In this document: positions 39,479-50,325 of the stretch, in pieces | Position numbering within the stretch: the first letter of the stretch is position 1 | Layout of the letters: each line of letters begins with the position of its first letter | NCBI GenBank assembly: GCA_907163375.1 | Contig: CAJQUW010006858.1 | Span: forward strand, 1 to 64,000 | Reading direction: 5' to 3' | Source of the DNA: Prostheceraeus crozeri | Lineage: Eukaryota > Platyhelminthes > Polycladida > Euryleptidae | DNA length: 64,000 nt | Translations under genes and position numbers: made by a program | Notes under the pieces: model-generated | Seen by the model: the letters and a program-made list of their open reading frames with translations, nothing else | Databases searched by the model: none | What the model was told of the DNA's origin: nothing

Positions 39479-40009
39479 TTATAAATCAATGGTTTGAAAG
39501 AGATAAAATAGATACAGCTGATAACTATCATACAGCGAGCAATGATAACCATACAGGACTTTGGCAGTGTTGAGGTAAGGAGGAAAGAAGCATTGGTTAT
39601 GAACGTAGCTACTACAACGAACAGACAAAATAGGAACACACAAATCCTTAAAACGTTTCGTGACTTCATGATAATGTTGATTCACTCTACTATCCCAAGG
39701 CGGGAGCAAAATATCATCAATGATTAGATTGGGAAATACTTTCCTCTCCTTACCAGGATTATTACAAAAGATGCGTATAACATTGAAAGCAGCTAACCAT
39801 CGTTTAAAGTCAATAAGAAGAGCACTCTCACAAGAAAAGCCATAGTCTTGCAAATATTTCAGATTAAGTCCATGAATGTGTTTTCTCGCCCATTGATCAA
39901 CATTGGGATCGCAGTTGGCATGTTGATGATAGACACTAACAATCTGATATGTCCAATTGTTCATAGCAATAGCACTGAGCTCCTGTACAGGTTCACCCTC
40001 ACAATCCAT
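39479..40009 (-). CDS. DEDDh-type 3'-5' exonuclease (right arm)
   Basis: Identical mirror copy of the left-arm gene, with the same D-x-E, HG and H-x4-D motifs. Looks whole. Confidence 0.6.
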   Translation of the reverse strand: MDCEGEPVQELSAIAMNNWTYQIVSVYHQHANCDPNVDQWARKHIHGLNLKYLQDYGFSCESALLIDFKRWLAAFNVIRIFCNNPGKERKVFPNLIIDDILLPPWDSRVNQHYHEVTKRFKDLCVPILSVRCSSYVHNQCFFPPYLNTAKVLYGYHCSLYDSYQLYLFYLFQTIDL

Positions 40010-40060
40010 AAAAATGATGATAGAAGCCTAAAACGGAAATTACACATCTAAGGAAGCGTT

Positions 40061-40309
40061 CTATAACATATTGCAAAATGAAGAATTACATCGATGCTTT
40101 TCACGACAAAATACACAAATGATATGATGGCAACGAAGAAGTAAAATGTATCTAATAAGACCACGTCTACGACACTCAAAGCACATAAGCGAATTGTCAT
40201 AGGGTAGAGTTAGGAAAGGGCTAGTAATTCTCCTTCTTTGATTTGCGTTTTGATGTAGCATTCTTCTCCGACTTGCGCTTCGTACCACTGCTGTTAAGGA
40301 TTTGATCAA
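40061..40309 (-). CDS. Small RING-like protein (right arm)
   Basis: Identical mirror copy of the left-arm RING-like frame. It overlaps the 3' end of protein A in a different frame. Confidence 0.45.
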   Translation of the reverse strand: MIKSLTAVVRSASRRRMLHQNANQRRRITSPFLTLPYDNSLMCFECRRRGLIRYILLLRCHHIICVFCREKHRCNSSFCNML

Positions 40310-40996
40310 TTATGTCGTCCACGTTGGGTGGTTTTGGAATATATAGGATGGATTCCATATGCATGGAGAGAGAGGCTATTTTATTATCCTTGTGTCGACC
40401 ATAATATAGCCCATTCACTTTGAAAAGGATATCCCAAGTACCTTCTCCGAGCTCATCACATCTGATGGCTATTGATTGATCTCCCTCCTTCTTATAGTAA
40501 GTACACCAATGTGATACCGGTAGGCAAATGTGATTACCATCCCAAATCTTTCTATAGGGAGTATCCTTGTCATCTCTAGCCTTCCACTCTTGAGCAAGAG
40601 GAGTAGGAATGTCCATATTTAATGTCACATACTCCTCAATAATATCAAGTTGGTGGCGAATGTACGGACTCACGGGGATCAGTATGTAGTCCCCATACTG
40701 ATTGCGCATTATCTTGACATCCGTGGAAGGGAGCATTCCCGTTTGGAGTACTACGCTATGATCGTCATAACGCAAGACTTGTTTAAATTTACGCTGTAGC
40801 GGTGTAGGATTATATACCTTGGTTGTTTCTTCCACTGGCCTCAGTTGTAGATGATCTGACCGTAGCGAACCTTGTAACGTTTGACCGCCATTTTGTCCTA
40901 CTAGTGCAGCAGATGGAGTGGATGACTGAAAATGAAAAAAGATTGTATTAAGTTTACGTTCAAGGGAGGAGAGGGAGGAAAGTAGCGACTTACCAT
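40221..40996 (-). CDS. Conserved Polinton protein A (right arm)
   Basis: Mirror copy of the left-arm gene, with the ATG at 40994-40996, the same 68-bp intron (40926-40993) and a whole downstream frame ending in a basic tail (RKSEKNATSKRKSKKENY). Looks whole. Confidence 0.65.
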
Positions 40997-41094
40997 TTTA
41001 GTTGGATAATAGAACAGGGAACTAGAGAGAGAAAATGTGCGTCCGTCACTCGTATGATTCAACGATGGAATGATTCTCACTGTGGAAGGCTCGC

Positions 41095-41102
41095 TATTTA
41101 TA
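41095..41102 (-). promoter_or_regulatory. TATA box of the right-arm minus-strand unit
   Basis: Mirror copy of the left-arm TATA box, about 100 bp before the ATG at 40996. Confidence 0.65.
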
Positions 41103-41179
41103 CAGAAATGCTTGATTCTCATTGGATGATGATCCTCATTGGACAATAACATCAAGCTGATTCCAAATCTGAAATCCGT

Positions 41180-42240
41180 TTTCCCATCCGATGCTTCGTT
41201 TTGAAGCTACAGCCCAAAACGTCCCAAATTCTAACTCTGTCGTTTTTCGCCAATGTCCCAAAATCTTAAATGGCGTCTCACATCTAAATGAAGACAGATA
41301 GGAACAAGCCGTTTCTTTCACTGAATTTGTCTCACTCTTAGCTTTCAAACGAGCTATTGCACGACAAAATCCGTCCACTGGAAGCCAAGATCGAAGCGAG
41401 CTGTCCAGAGGGGGGGGGACGTCAGCGAAACTTTTTCTCGCCGATTGACTTGAAACTCACCATACAGATAAAGAATTTCACGCTGATTCCAAATCTGAAA
41501 TCCGTTTTCCCATCCGAGCCTTCGTTTTGGTGCTACAGCCCAAAACGTCCCAAATTCTAACTCTGTCGTTTTTCACCAATGTCCCAAAATCTTAAATGGC
41601 GTCTCACATCTAAACGAAGACAGATAGGAACAAGCCGATTCTTTCAGTGAATTTGTCTCACTCTTAGCTTTCAAACGAGCTATGGCACGACAAAATCCGT
41701 TCACTGGAAGGCTAAATCGAAGCGAGCTGTCCAGAGGGGGGGGGGAGTCAGCGAAAATTTTTCTCTCCGATGGCGTTCAAATTCACCATACCGATGCAGA
41801 ATTTCACGCTGAATCCGAATCTGGCCTCCGTTTTCTCATCCGATGCTTCGTTTGGGCGCTACACACCAAAACGTGCCAAATTTTAACTCTGCCAAAATTT
41901 TGAAGAAACATTTTTTCTCGCCGATTGACTTCAAATTCACCATACCGATGCGGAATTTTACGCTGATCACGAATCTAAAGTCCGTTTCACCATTCCATCA
42001 CGCCAACCTAGACGGTCGCCCACGTCAACCTAGACGGTCGCCCACGTCAACCTAGGCGGTCGGCCACGTCAACCCATACGAGACCAACACATCCGAGTCT
42101 CACACTCTGTCGTTTTCGAGGGGGGGGGGGAGTCAGCGAACATGTTGTGAACGTGAACCAACCTGGCCGGCACACCACGACAGACCACAACCTCTGTCGT
42201 TCCAGAGGGAGGGGGAGGGGAGGGGGAGGGGGGGGACGTC
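41180..42240. repeat. Terminal direct repeats, right end, expanded
   Basis: Holds the same two units of about 325 bp in inverted orientation plus a third, diverged partial unit, a 22-bp tandem repeat (42000-42074, CACGTCAACCTAGACGGTCG core, three copies) and G-rich tracts at 42119-42131 and 42206-42237. The outer end is thus longer than the left one by roughly 400 bp. Confidence 0.8.
42206..42237 (+). other. G-rich tract at the Polinton right end
   Basis: Alternating runs of three to eight G separated by single A, directly before GACGTCAGCG and about 55 bp from the terminus. Four or more G-runs could form a G-quadruplex. The left terminus has the complementary C-runs next to TGACGTC, though in a shorter version. 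Confidence 0.6.
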
Positions 42241-42291
42241 AGCGATGGCGGCCATCTTGCGCGGTCCAGAAGTGGAGTTTTGCTTACTACT

Positions 42292-42297
42292 TTCTCC
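42292..42297. repeat. Polinton target-site duplication, right copy
   Basis: TTCTCC directly follows the right terminus GCTTACTACT, matching the left copy at 20892-20897. Confidence 0.92.
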
Positions 42298-42412
42298 TGA
42301 CATTTACGTAACGAAAGTCCCTGTTCATAGTCCTTTACAGCCTCAGTAATTTTCTCTTTGTCGTAATCACGATATTTTCGAGACCCAAGTTCTCGTCAAT
42401 AATTTCGTGGCA
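42298..42412 (-). pseudogene. pogo/Tigger-like transposase, N-terminal HTH block
   Basis: The minus frame from 42412 begins MPRNY, meets one in-frame TGA, then reads RELGSRKYRDYDKEKITEAV and KDYEQGLSLRKCQEK. This is a psq-type helix-turn-helix start of pogo/Tigger transposases. It runs straight into the 6-bp duplication next to the Polinton and is the missing start of the gene at 19708-20897. Confidence 0.75.
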
Positions 42413-42666
42413 TTATCTAAAATTAAAAAATAAGATATTACGGTAGTCTATATCATATCAAATCAAGATAAGATGTTACATTTATATCATATCATATCAT
42501 ATTAAATCATGCCATATCAATTAGTGAATTCTCCCTTTCCCATTGATTGTGATACCAAACCTTGTGACTTTGGAATGTAGATTTAAATTGGCAAGCCCTT
42601 TCTCATGACTCAGCTCAGGTAGTGACATACCGTAATGACATCAGGTAGTGTGTAAAGTCACCCCAA

Positions 42667-42968
42667 GCATGTTAATTTTTTCATAAAATAGATATATATA
42701 ACAATAAAAAACACTCAGAACAAATATCTCTAATGATTCTGAAACGTAGGATTATGGTCCATAAAAAGCAATCCGAATGAAAATGCAACTTTCCGTCAAT
42801 ATGAGCCAATAAGAAGTTTGCACGTTGCCAAAAAATTGATATTTTTTACGCATTATATTTTATTGATTCATAAATACCAGTTATGCTGATAAAAAGTTAT
42901 CTACACATTTTTATTATCGTCTGATAACCCGTTCTACGGTATTTTTATTTTTCATTTTTCGCGTAAAG
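42667..42968. other. AT-rich spacer
   Basis: AT-rich sequence between the pogo-like element and the Penelope-like fragment, with no gene or repeat recognised. Confidence 0.4.
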
Positions 42969-43382
42969 TTAAAAAGTTTTTAAAGGTAAAAACATAACCC
43001 ACCGTTTCGGGTATTCACCCGTCCTCAAGGGCATCTGCGGTAAAAGTGAATGAAGTAGATGAAGACTTTCTGCGGATGATGTGATCAAGATTAAAAAAAT
43101 CGATAGTTCATATTTGCGATTGATATGCGGAGAAAGACGTTTAATGTAATTCGCTTCCATCAAGCGAGTATCGTGAGGGTCAGAACACTTATCAAGAACA
43201 GTCAAATCAAGATCATTGATAGTCAAGTCACGTGTTTGCTGCTTGTGAAGAACGTGATCAGTCAGAGCACTACTAGAGTTTCTACTATGCAAACTACGAC
43301 TATGCTCCATAAAACGAAGTTTAAGTGGCCTGTTACTCATGCCAATATAAAATTGCATACATAAGTTGCATGCATAGAATTA
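42969..43382 (-). pseudogene. Penelope-like retroelement, GIY-YIG domain
   Basis: The minus frame starts after a stop near 43382 and reads FYACNLCMQFYIGMSNRPLK, then LRFMEHSRSLHSRNSSSALT and LMEANYIKRLSPHINR. This matches a GIY-YIG nuclease: CxxC, the YIG core, the Arg-EH helix and a closing Glu (LMEANYI) followed by INR. The homologue at 13991-14205 has the same blocks. The RT part is absent upstream, so this is a 5'-truncated copy of a Penelope-like element; such copies are usual. Confidence 0.7.
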
Positions 43383-44156
43383 AATATTTTGTTTATCTGC
43401 TTCGGTTTGCTAGAAGTGTGATTAATACGAAACTGACGGCACATCGAGGAACCTATTAAGTGGGCAAGAAGGAATTCCTAATTCCTTACAGAGATAGGAA
43501 GAAAAGTCGTGCGTCGCTTGCGGATTAATGTGAGTTCCAGCAAAGTGCTTCGATTGCCAAAATTCCTTCAGATTCGAAGACTTCAGATCATTGCCCACAA
43601 GTTTTCTCCATAATGTAGGCCCTTCCGATCATTATTAAAAAAAAGTAGCAGGCGCACGAAAATTAGTTCACTTGATGTTTTCACATCCTCTCCTCGGCAT
43701 TGCTCACTGTGTAGTGCATACTTTGAATCGAAGCCAGGCATCGATGTGTGTTTTGGTGTGTGCGAAGTGATATCACAGCACGCACGCATCTCTCACTGGC
43801 TCTGGTGTCCCCTGCTGACAGCTTATTGTTTGCCATTTCCAATAGCAAGTGATACACGAATTATCCATTTCGAGAAGGAGCAAGTTGATGTGCCATTTCG
43901 ACATTAAGGTTGCATACAATTCTTCCTTTCTAGGAAACCGAAGCGCGCGCAGATGAATCTAATTCTGTGGTTGCATGTAAATTTGTATATGACATGACGG
44001 CTCATACAGTTCAAGTTTTCTGGCAAGTAATTACCTAAGTCACAGTTCGCATGTTTTTTTTGTTTTCTTTTTATTTCTTTGACTATTGCATACTGTTTTC
44101 TTTGGTTTGCTAACTAGTTTGACTGGGAAAGTGCACTTATCAATCAATTTACAGAT
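43383..44156. other. No gene recognised
   Basis: Possibly contains decayed Penelope-like RT sequence, but I cannot see a motif. No RNA gene or terminal repeat was found. Confidence 0.4.
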
Positions 44157-44495
44157 TTATCTGTCCGTACGGTCATTAATGAGATTGAAATGCAGTAGAC
44201 TACAGTTTCCTTTTTCAGTTTTCTTATATTGAAGATTGAGATGTTTTTCTGCGAAAGATTCTGCGACACTTTGCAAGATTGGCCCGGTAATCACACAATG
44301 ACTTTCTCTTGATTTCCTAACCAATGCAAGCACGAGGTCATCAAGGCCTTCAGTCTTTAATTTTGCGACTCTCTTTCGAGAATCATTCAATTCCTGCGGA
44401 TTCATTGCTAGAAGCTTGTTGATTTGCTTCTTCACCCTGCAAACAGCTCCGATGGATGAATTATACTTCTTCGATGCATCGACATACTACATGTT
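44157..44495 (-). pseudogene. Tigger-like transposase, N-terminal fragment
   Basis: The minus frame has YDASKKYNSSIGAVCR-like psq HTH residues just upstream of 44435, then VKKQINKLLAMNPQELNDSR and ESHCVITGPILQSVAESFAE, the CENP-B-type HTH found near the start of Tigger transposases. The rest of the gene is missing. Confidence 0.5.
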
Positions 44496-44624
44496 CTTTT
44501 GTAAATCGGCAGCTACAAAATGTATGTTAAAATCAGGGCTACCACTCTTCCGGTTTTTTTAGAATAAACTAAGTAGTGAGAAAATGTTTTGCCGGGGAAC
44601 AAATCATTTGGATTTTGAACAATT

Positions 44625-44850
44625 TAAAGTTTGAAAGGGGTTCTTCAGGATTGTGAAATGGTCCTTTTGAGACTGCGAAGGGACCCCTTTAAGATCGTGA
44701 GGGGCCCTTTTGAGACTGCGAAGGGACCCCTTTAAGATCGTGGGGGGGCCCTTTTGAGACTGCGAAGGGACCCTCTAAGATCGTGGGGACCCTTTTGAAA
44801 TTGTGAAAGGACCCTTTTGAGACTGCGAAGGGGCCCTTTTGAGACTGCGA
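44625..44850. repeat. Minisatellite, ~43-bp unit
   Basis: About five diverged copies of a unit containing TTTTGAGACTGCGAAGGGAC and CCTTTAAGATCGTG, with a roughly half-unit sub-repeat. Confidence 0.8.
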
Positions 44851-44865
44851 GAAAGTGCTTTATAC

Positions 44866-44985
44866 ATTTCAGGAGGTTTCGCTTGCAGAGCATAGAATAC
44901 ATCAAAATTCTAGTAGTTATACTATCAAAAGTCTGGAGGTTTCGCCTTCAGGGCTTTGAAAATATCAAAATTCTACTAGGTAGGT
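44866..44985. repeat. 64-bp minisatellite, left block
   Basis: Two diverged copies containing AGGTTTCGC and ATCAAAATTCTA. They match the block at 45905-46290, so one array appears to be split by about 0.9 kb of other sequence. Confidence 0.65.
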
Positions 44986-45904
44986 GCGGGTAATATGAGA
45001 CACTTAACGAATATCTTCGAAAAAAGATGCTTCCTGCAAATATTTTGGAATAATGAAGGTGGTTATTTTTGATGTGATCACTAGCTTCAAACACAAAATT
45101 TAAGCGAAATCGGCTGCATACTTCCGCTTGTGTGATAAAAACACAAGTGATATACGAATTTTTGTAGATCAAAAATAGGGCTGATGTAAAATTTAGATTT
45201 CAGTACAGCTATTATTTTATCATCAATCAAGTTTTCTCATGAATTTAAATGGATTGGATATAGAAGCTGGGGTCTTGTGCTATGCTTAAAATATTGCACT
45301 TTTTCAATTTAAGAATTTTATCAAATATTTTGCATAGCTTTTAAAATAAGATCTGTATGGCTGGTAATATGGGACACTCTAAGTCTCTCCACCTTAATAA
45401 ACCTCATCGTGTGAGCGACAAAGATGAACTGCAGCTGGGAGACCAAAGATATCCGGTGTCTTGACTGCCTCCAACTATGTTTCCGAAGTTCAACAATCAC
45501 AGAAGAAAAACGAATCCACTCCTAGAAACAAAGGTAAAGAAAAAAGGCCTATGAGGAAAACAAAATCTCGAAATATCTCCAATCCAACTCAACCTGTTGT
45601 AATGGATACATAGCCTCAAACATAAACAAGTGACCCAAGTAACTTCTGTCAGTTCTGTGATGGGGAGTACAGTGATGACCTAAGTTGTGGTCTTCAAAAG
45701 CTGTGAAGAAGACCTGTGAATTGATTTGATACTTAATAGACTCTCTGATAATTCGTTTCATTCGTCGTTCAAGATAAAACAAGAGTTTACTGGGAATGTT
45801 TTTATCTTATTGATGGTGGAAATTTTTCAAAGTACCCTAATTTTGAGAAATCCTAAAAGAGGGATATATTGAACATTCATTCTATTCATCTAGCTAAATA
45901 TTAT
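44986..45904. other. Sequence between minisatellite blocks
   Basis: About 0.9 kb with no gene. GGTAATATG(A/G)GACACT occurs in the same orientation at about 44990 and 45363, perhaps an internal duplication. Clear transposon ends are lacking. Confidence 0.45.
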
Positions 45905-46290
45905 GGAATTATACAGTCAGAGGTTTATCCCAAAAGCCTGAAGGTTTTTCCTGCGACGCTTTATTAAACATCAAAATTCTACCCGTTGTACTCCAAAAAG
46001 GTGGAGGTTTCTCCTGCGAAGCCTTATAAAACATCAAAACACCACTAGTTGCACTCCCAAAAGGCTCTAGGTTTTGCCTGCGGCTCTTTATAAAACATTA
46101 AAATTCAACTGGTTATCCTCCCAAAAGGGTGCAGGTTTTGCCTGCGGCTCTTTATAAAACCTTAAAATTCAACTGGTTATCCTCCCAAAAGGGTGTAGGT
46201 TTTGCCTGCGGCTCTTTATAAAACATCAAAACTCTACTAGTTGCACTCATAAAAGGCTGGAAGTTTTGTCTGTGATTCTTTGCCTCAAAA
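45905..46290. repeat. 64-bp minisatellite, right block
   Basis: Five to six copies. GCGGCTCTTTATAAAAC recurs at 46080, 46144 and 46208, giving an exact 64-bp period in the best copies. The outer copies are diverged. Confidence 0.85.
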
Positions 46291-49200
46291 TGGTTGAGCT
46301 CTAATTATTATTATCTATGGCCTTAATGCATTATAATCAATGCATTTTTAGTCGCAGCATATGGCATATAGTGTGTAGGCGCATAAAGATTCATAACTTT
46401 TTAAAATTGAATCTTGGATTACTTGTAATCATATCAAAGCTGAAAATGGGCCCCAGAAAAAGTACCGTTTGGGCCCCTAGAAGATATCTTCCGGATTTTT
46501 TTCTGACACCTAGTTCTCATCCCAGGATTCAGAAAATGTGCTGTTTAAATAATTTACGATGGGTAGTGCGCTGGCATTCCATCCTGCATGAAGATATTCC
46601 TGTCCTTCATAACATTCGGTATATTTTATGCAGCATAGAAATTTTCACACGATGATGAAAATCATCCCAGCAGTCATTTAGAATGGAATATAATGCTTAC
46701 TAATTTAAATTATTAGTTAAAGTAGTCCTAATGAGGACTGATGGCGTTCTCCAATCCGCAAGTGTACAAAGGCAATGCTACTGTAACCATTGGATTAATC
46801 AGTTCTTAAAAGAACTCAATGTAGCTTTCTCGTGGCAACGAATTAAAATTGATCAGCTTTGGCCCAATATCTGGTAAAAATGGAAATCTTAAGACTTGTA
46901 CTAATACCATAGATTCCAAACACTGCCGTATACACGTTCAAAACAGACGTCTAATATGCTGTACCGACTACCGATGTTGATAGTGGAAATAGAATAAGAC
47001 AATGGTCACCATAGGTTAAGGAAATTAAAAATGGAAATTATAAAACAACAGGAAACCGATGAATAGAAATTGGGAAAGTGGAGATAAAATATGGAAATAC
47101 AACGATGCTACTACACCGATTACAAGTGAACTATATCTGACACTACACAAAGTGGATAATGGTAAGAGTGGATAAGTGGAAAGTGGATAATGGAGGTAAA
47201 CAATAGAACTACAATGACACTCTACTACACCGAAAGCAATGAAATCATACACACTATACCTAAGACTAAACATGGAAAATACTATTTCTTCACTTGAATT
47301 TGTTATCGCCAGTTTCTTCATCCGTCTATAGTACTTCATGTAATTCCACATTTCTTCATTTGAATTACAATACATCGACCACTACTTCAGCTACCGATTA
47401 AGGGATATAAAACAATAGTGCAGTCCGTCAGTCATCAGCAGGTACTCGTCTAGTTGTGTTTCGACCCTTAACCTGAAAACTCAAACCCAGACGAGCGGGG
47501 TCCCACACATAGTGGCTGACAAAATACTGAATAGGTAATGATATGTCTTGAAAGATATGTCACAAAGATAAATCAGACATCATTCAATTGTTGCGTTTCC
47601 CACATGTAAACTGATCCTGTCATAAAATTCATCCCATCAATAAATACAGTATGCATTTTGCGATCCGCACATATAAACAAATCCTGTACATCAATCTTTG
47701 CCTTTTCGATTCCCACAAGTAAACAGATCCTGTTCATCCTCGAATCCCATAAAGATGTAATCGCTGTGTGATAAATATGTAATCCGCCTTTACACAAACT
47801 TCGCCTCATACATCAAGACTTAACAATGGGAGCTCTCTCATCTCCCGTAAGCCACGCTAAGCGCTCTGTATTCACTCTTCAACGCCCCCCCCCCCCCCAG
47901 GAAGACTTTACCACACATTCTCGATTTCTTGAAAGAATGATGGCTCTCTCAAAGAAAATGCCTGCCTAAGCATTTAGACCGCGCTGACCATGGATTTTGT
48001 ATAAAGATATTTGCTGTGACCAGACCGCTCTGCTGAAGCGGTCTTCCAAACGTAGAACAGCTGAACAGCAATTTCCTAGTGGTTTCATAAAAATTCTTCA
48101 CAACAAAGACGGGATCTTGCACCGTGTGACGTCATGGCACGATAAATAGAAAAGGGCAAAGCTGCACGAGAATAGTGCATTATAAATTTGAATGTAAATC
48201 TTTTGATCGAAGTGAAGAAATTTCTCTTTGAAACATTTAAATAAAATCATCCATAGGCCTACATGTAGATTATTCGATTATATGCAGTCTTGTTATCGAG
48301 CTGAAATCGTCAATCGTTCTATAACTTCATACTGATTTTGTTTTGGGGGAAGGGTAGAGCTGTCTTTGTAATACACTCTGTCTAACCTTCGAAAACGGTT
48401 CTCCTGAAAATAGTAGCTGCTCTAGTCATGTATTCTAGTGCACCTTGATGAAACTGATGATCGAATAAGCATCAGTAATAATTTAATACATTTACTTGCT
48501 AACTGTGACGATTCAGAAGCATCTTGATTAGAAGAGACCCAATTTCTGCCTTAACGGTTTCAAAACCTGCCGGGTTATGTGATATCGAATGATCGCAAGT
48601 TTCTTACTTTGAGGGGCCCACGACTATGTAATCTAGGGGGGGCCCATTCCGATTTGACTTTCCGGTTTTTATTTTTGATAAGAGTGGCAACCCCGTAAAA
48701 TGCAAAATGAACTAGGAGGATTGAGACATTAGCTGTCGATGTGAAAACGAAGCGTCGAATGTTTTTTGTCACCGATCTCGAGTTAACGTAGACAGTTCGT
48801 ATGAGATCAATGAACGGGAACGAAATGAGTGCAGCATATTTACAGTCATGTCATGAAATTTCCATGGAATTCGCAACGCCGATGGCAACCATTTTCCGAG
48901 TACAACATGTCTATCTCATTTCTCATGATTAGCTGAGGGTCATTGCCAACAAATGAGTTCTTTTCTAGAACCTCAACAGAGGGAACTTTCTTTGATTTGA
49001 AGGAGGGTTCCTTTCAAAGATTTGATGTGGTTTAACCTGACATAAAATACAAAATATAAGAATTGTTTAAACGGTGCATTATGCAGTGTATTTACAATAT
49101 GTATGTATCATAGTTTAAACAGAACATTCATTTCAAGGCTACCATCATTGGTTTATGCAATAAAAGTAGACCCCTACATGAATATAAATTATTGTCGTCA

Positions 49201-49983
49201 AATAAAATGATTTAGAGCATGTTGTTAAATCATGCAGAAGCGGAGTGCACTAAATCCCCGAAAACTCCGCTTCTAGAGATGTCACTGTATCTTGTTATAA
49301 TATCTTTCTGCTCCTGAAGATAGCAGTGCTCAGCTACTGAAATATATTGCCAGCAATATTAGCTGGTGGTGTACCGATTAATTGGCCGATAATTGACACG
49401 TCAGAGCGATAGTCGGTTGATTATTTGCCGACTAGTAGACTTTCGGGAGATTTGTGTTAATGTTAAACAAAAAAGTGACTGATTGGATGACAAGATTTCA
49501 ATTTTTTAGATGATAATTTGTTGATTTTTTACACGTACACTGTTAGGGCTACTGGACTACAAATCTGAAGTCAAGCGTCTTGACTTCGCTTTATCATTAC
49601 GATAATTAAATTCCAATTTTCATATATAGATGACATAGGCTGGCAAAAAATTATTTTCGCAGATTGTGATGTATAGATGATTTTTTTCGCCGCGTCTGGG
49701 TGGAAGAGCTCTCACAGAGTGAGAATATGACCGGAGTTTCTAGTCTGGTCCCGTTAACCAAGACCCAGACATTTCGGTCCTGTTGCAATTTTCATTTTAC
49801 GACCCCGGCCCGACCAATTAGTTTCAGTCACTAAGCTTGGCCCTGCCCGTCACATGTTTAAATTAAAGAATATGTTGGCCAATTATGCTTGAATAATCCA
49901 TTATGATGTGTTTTCGTGTTCAGAATGAAGCCATATGAGTATTCATAAGCTTATATGAGTAGTGAAAACTGTGCCATACTATG
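46291..49983. other. Long region without recognised genes
   Basis: Short open frames only. A degenerate 50-60 bp repeat with CCCACA(T/A)GTAAAC(T/A)GATCCTGT lies at about 47590-47760. A poly-C run is at 47886-47900. ATATAAAAC at 47406 is TATA-like with no gene behind it. 49235-49295 ends in ACTCCGCTTCTAGAGATGTC and resembles a Tigger-type terminus remnant. Confidence 0.5.
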
Positions 49984-50130
49984 AGAGGGATAGGTACATG
50001 GATGGGTACATGTATAAATTCTGTGTTATGAATGGGAACATGGATAGGTACATGTAAAATTCAGTGTTATTAATAGGAACATGTATGACTTCTGTCTCAC
50101 TGGATAGGTGCATGTGTTTGGTACAATCGG
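49984..50130. repeat. Degenerate short repeats before the second element
   Basis: Three to four copies of a unit of about 50 bp with GGATAGGTACATG or GGGAACATGGATAGG words. It lies just upstream of the IAP-like gene and might be what remains of a terminal region. No inverted partner was found. Confidence 0.5.
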
Positions 50131-50325
50131 TTGAGTACATTGTGTTTCGGAACGTCTATGAGCGAACTTGTGTGACTTCGTTCTGAGTACTTGGGTACGT
50201 ACCGATAGACGTCCGTTGTTTGATTTTGAATGAGTTTGCTCAATTGCGACTATTGTGACTATTGCAACCATTGTAATCAAGATGATAGTCACATTGATTT
50301 TCCTTTTTACGTAGACAAACTAAGC

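Larger units (their letters stand above)
20898..42291. mobile_element. Polinton/Maverick-like element, 21.4 kb palindrome
   Basis: The element is bounded by AGTAGTAAGC at the left and its inverse at the right, with a perfect 6-bp target duplication. It encodes the family hallmark set: retroviral-type integrase, A32-like packaging ATPase, adenain-like protease and a jelly-roll capsid candidate. It is organised as two inverted arms, so every gene occurs twice in mirror image. No PolB gene is seen in either arm. A mariner element (30715-32423) interrupts the right arm. The main virion genes look whole in both arms; a few other genes look broken in one arm or the other, roughly three breaks in all. 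The near identity of the arms suggests a recent insertion, but gene conversion between arms could also keep them alike. Confidence 0.93.
30573..42291. repeat. Right arm of the Polinton palindrome
   Basis: Mirror copy of the left arm, about 10 kb without its 1.7 kb mariner insertion. It is longer than the left arm because its outer end has extra terminal repeats (about 41790-42240). The 85-bp single-copy centre, 30488-30572, separates it from the left arm. Confidence 0.93.
19519..42666. mobile_element. pogo/Tigger-like element carrying the Polinton
   Basis: TTGGGGTGACTTTACACA at 19519 faces its inverted copy ending at 42666, so these are the termini of one DNA transposon. Without the 21.4 kb Polinton it would be about 1.75 kb. 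Its minus-strand transposase gene is cut by the Polinton, with the N-terminal block at 42298-42412 and the rest at 19708-20897. The 42413-42646 part is AT-rich with a run of TATCATATCA words (42449-42512) and holds no gene; 19541-19707 is similar. Confidence 0.75.

Noticed and set aside
20898-42291. Palindrome as an assembly or library fold-back artefact
   Set aside because: The arms differ: a mariner with TA duplication in one arm only, longer terminal repeats at the right end, a few base differences, and both ends bounded by the same 6-bp duplication in a continuous host transposon.
44625-46290. CRISPR-like array
   Set aside because: The repeats are contiguous minisatellite units without unique spacers of constant length, in a eukaryotic context.
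47400-47520. Possible LTR end with TATA-like box and a primer-binding-like TGGCTGACA word
   Set aside because: No second LTR, no pol sequence downstream and no clear TG...CA boundaries.
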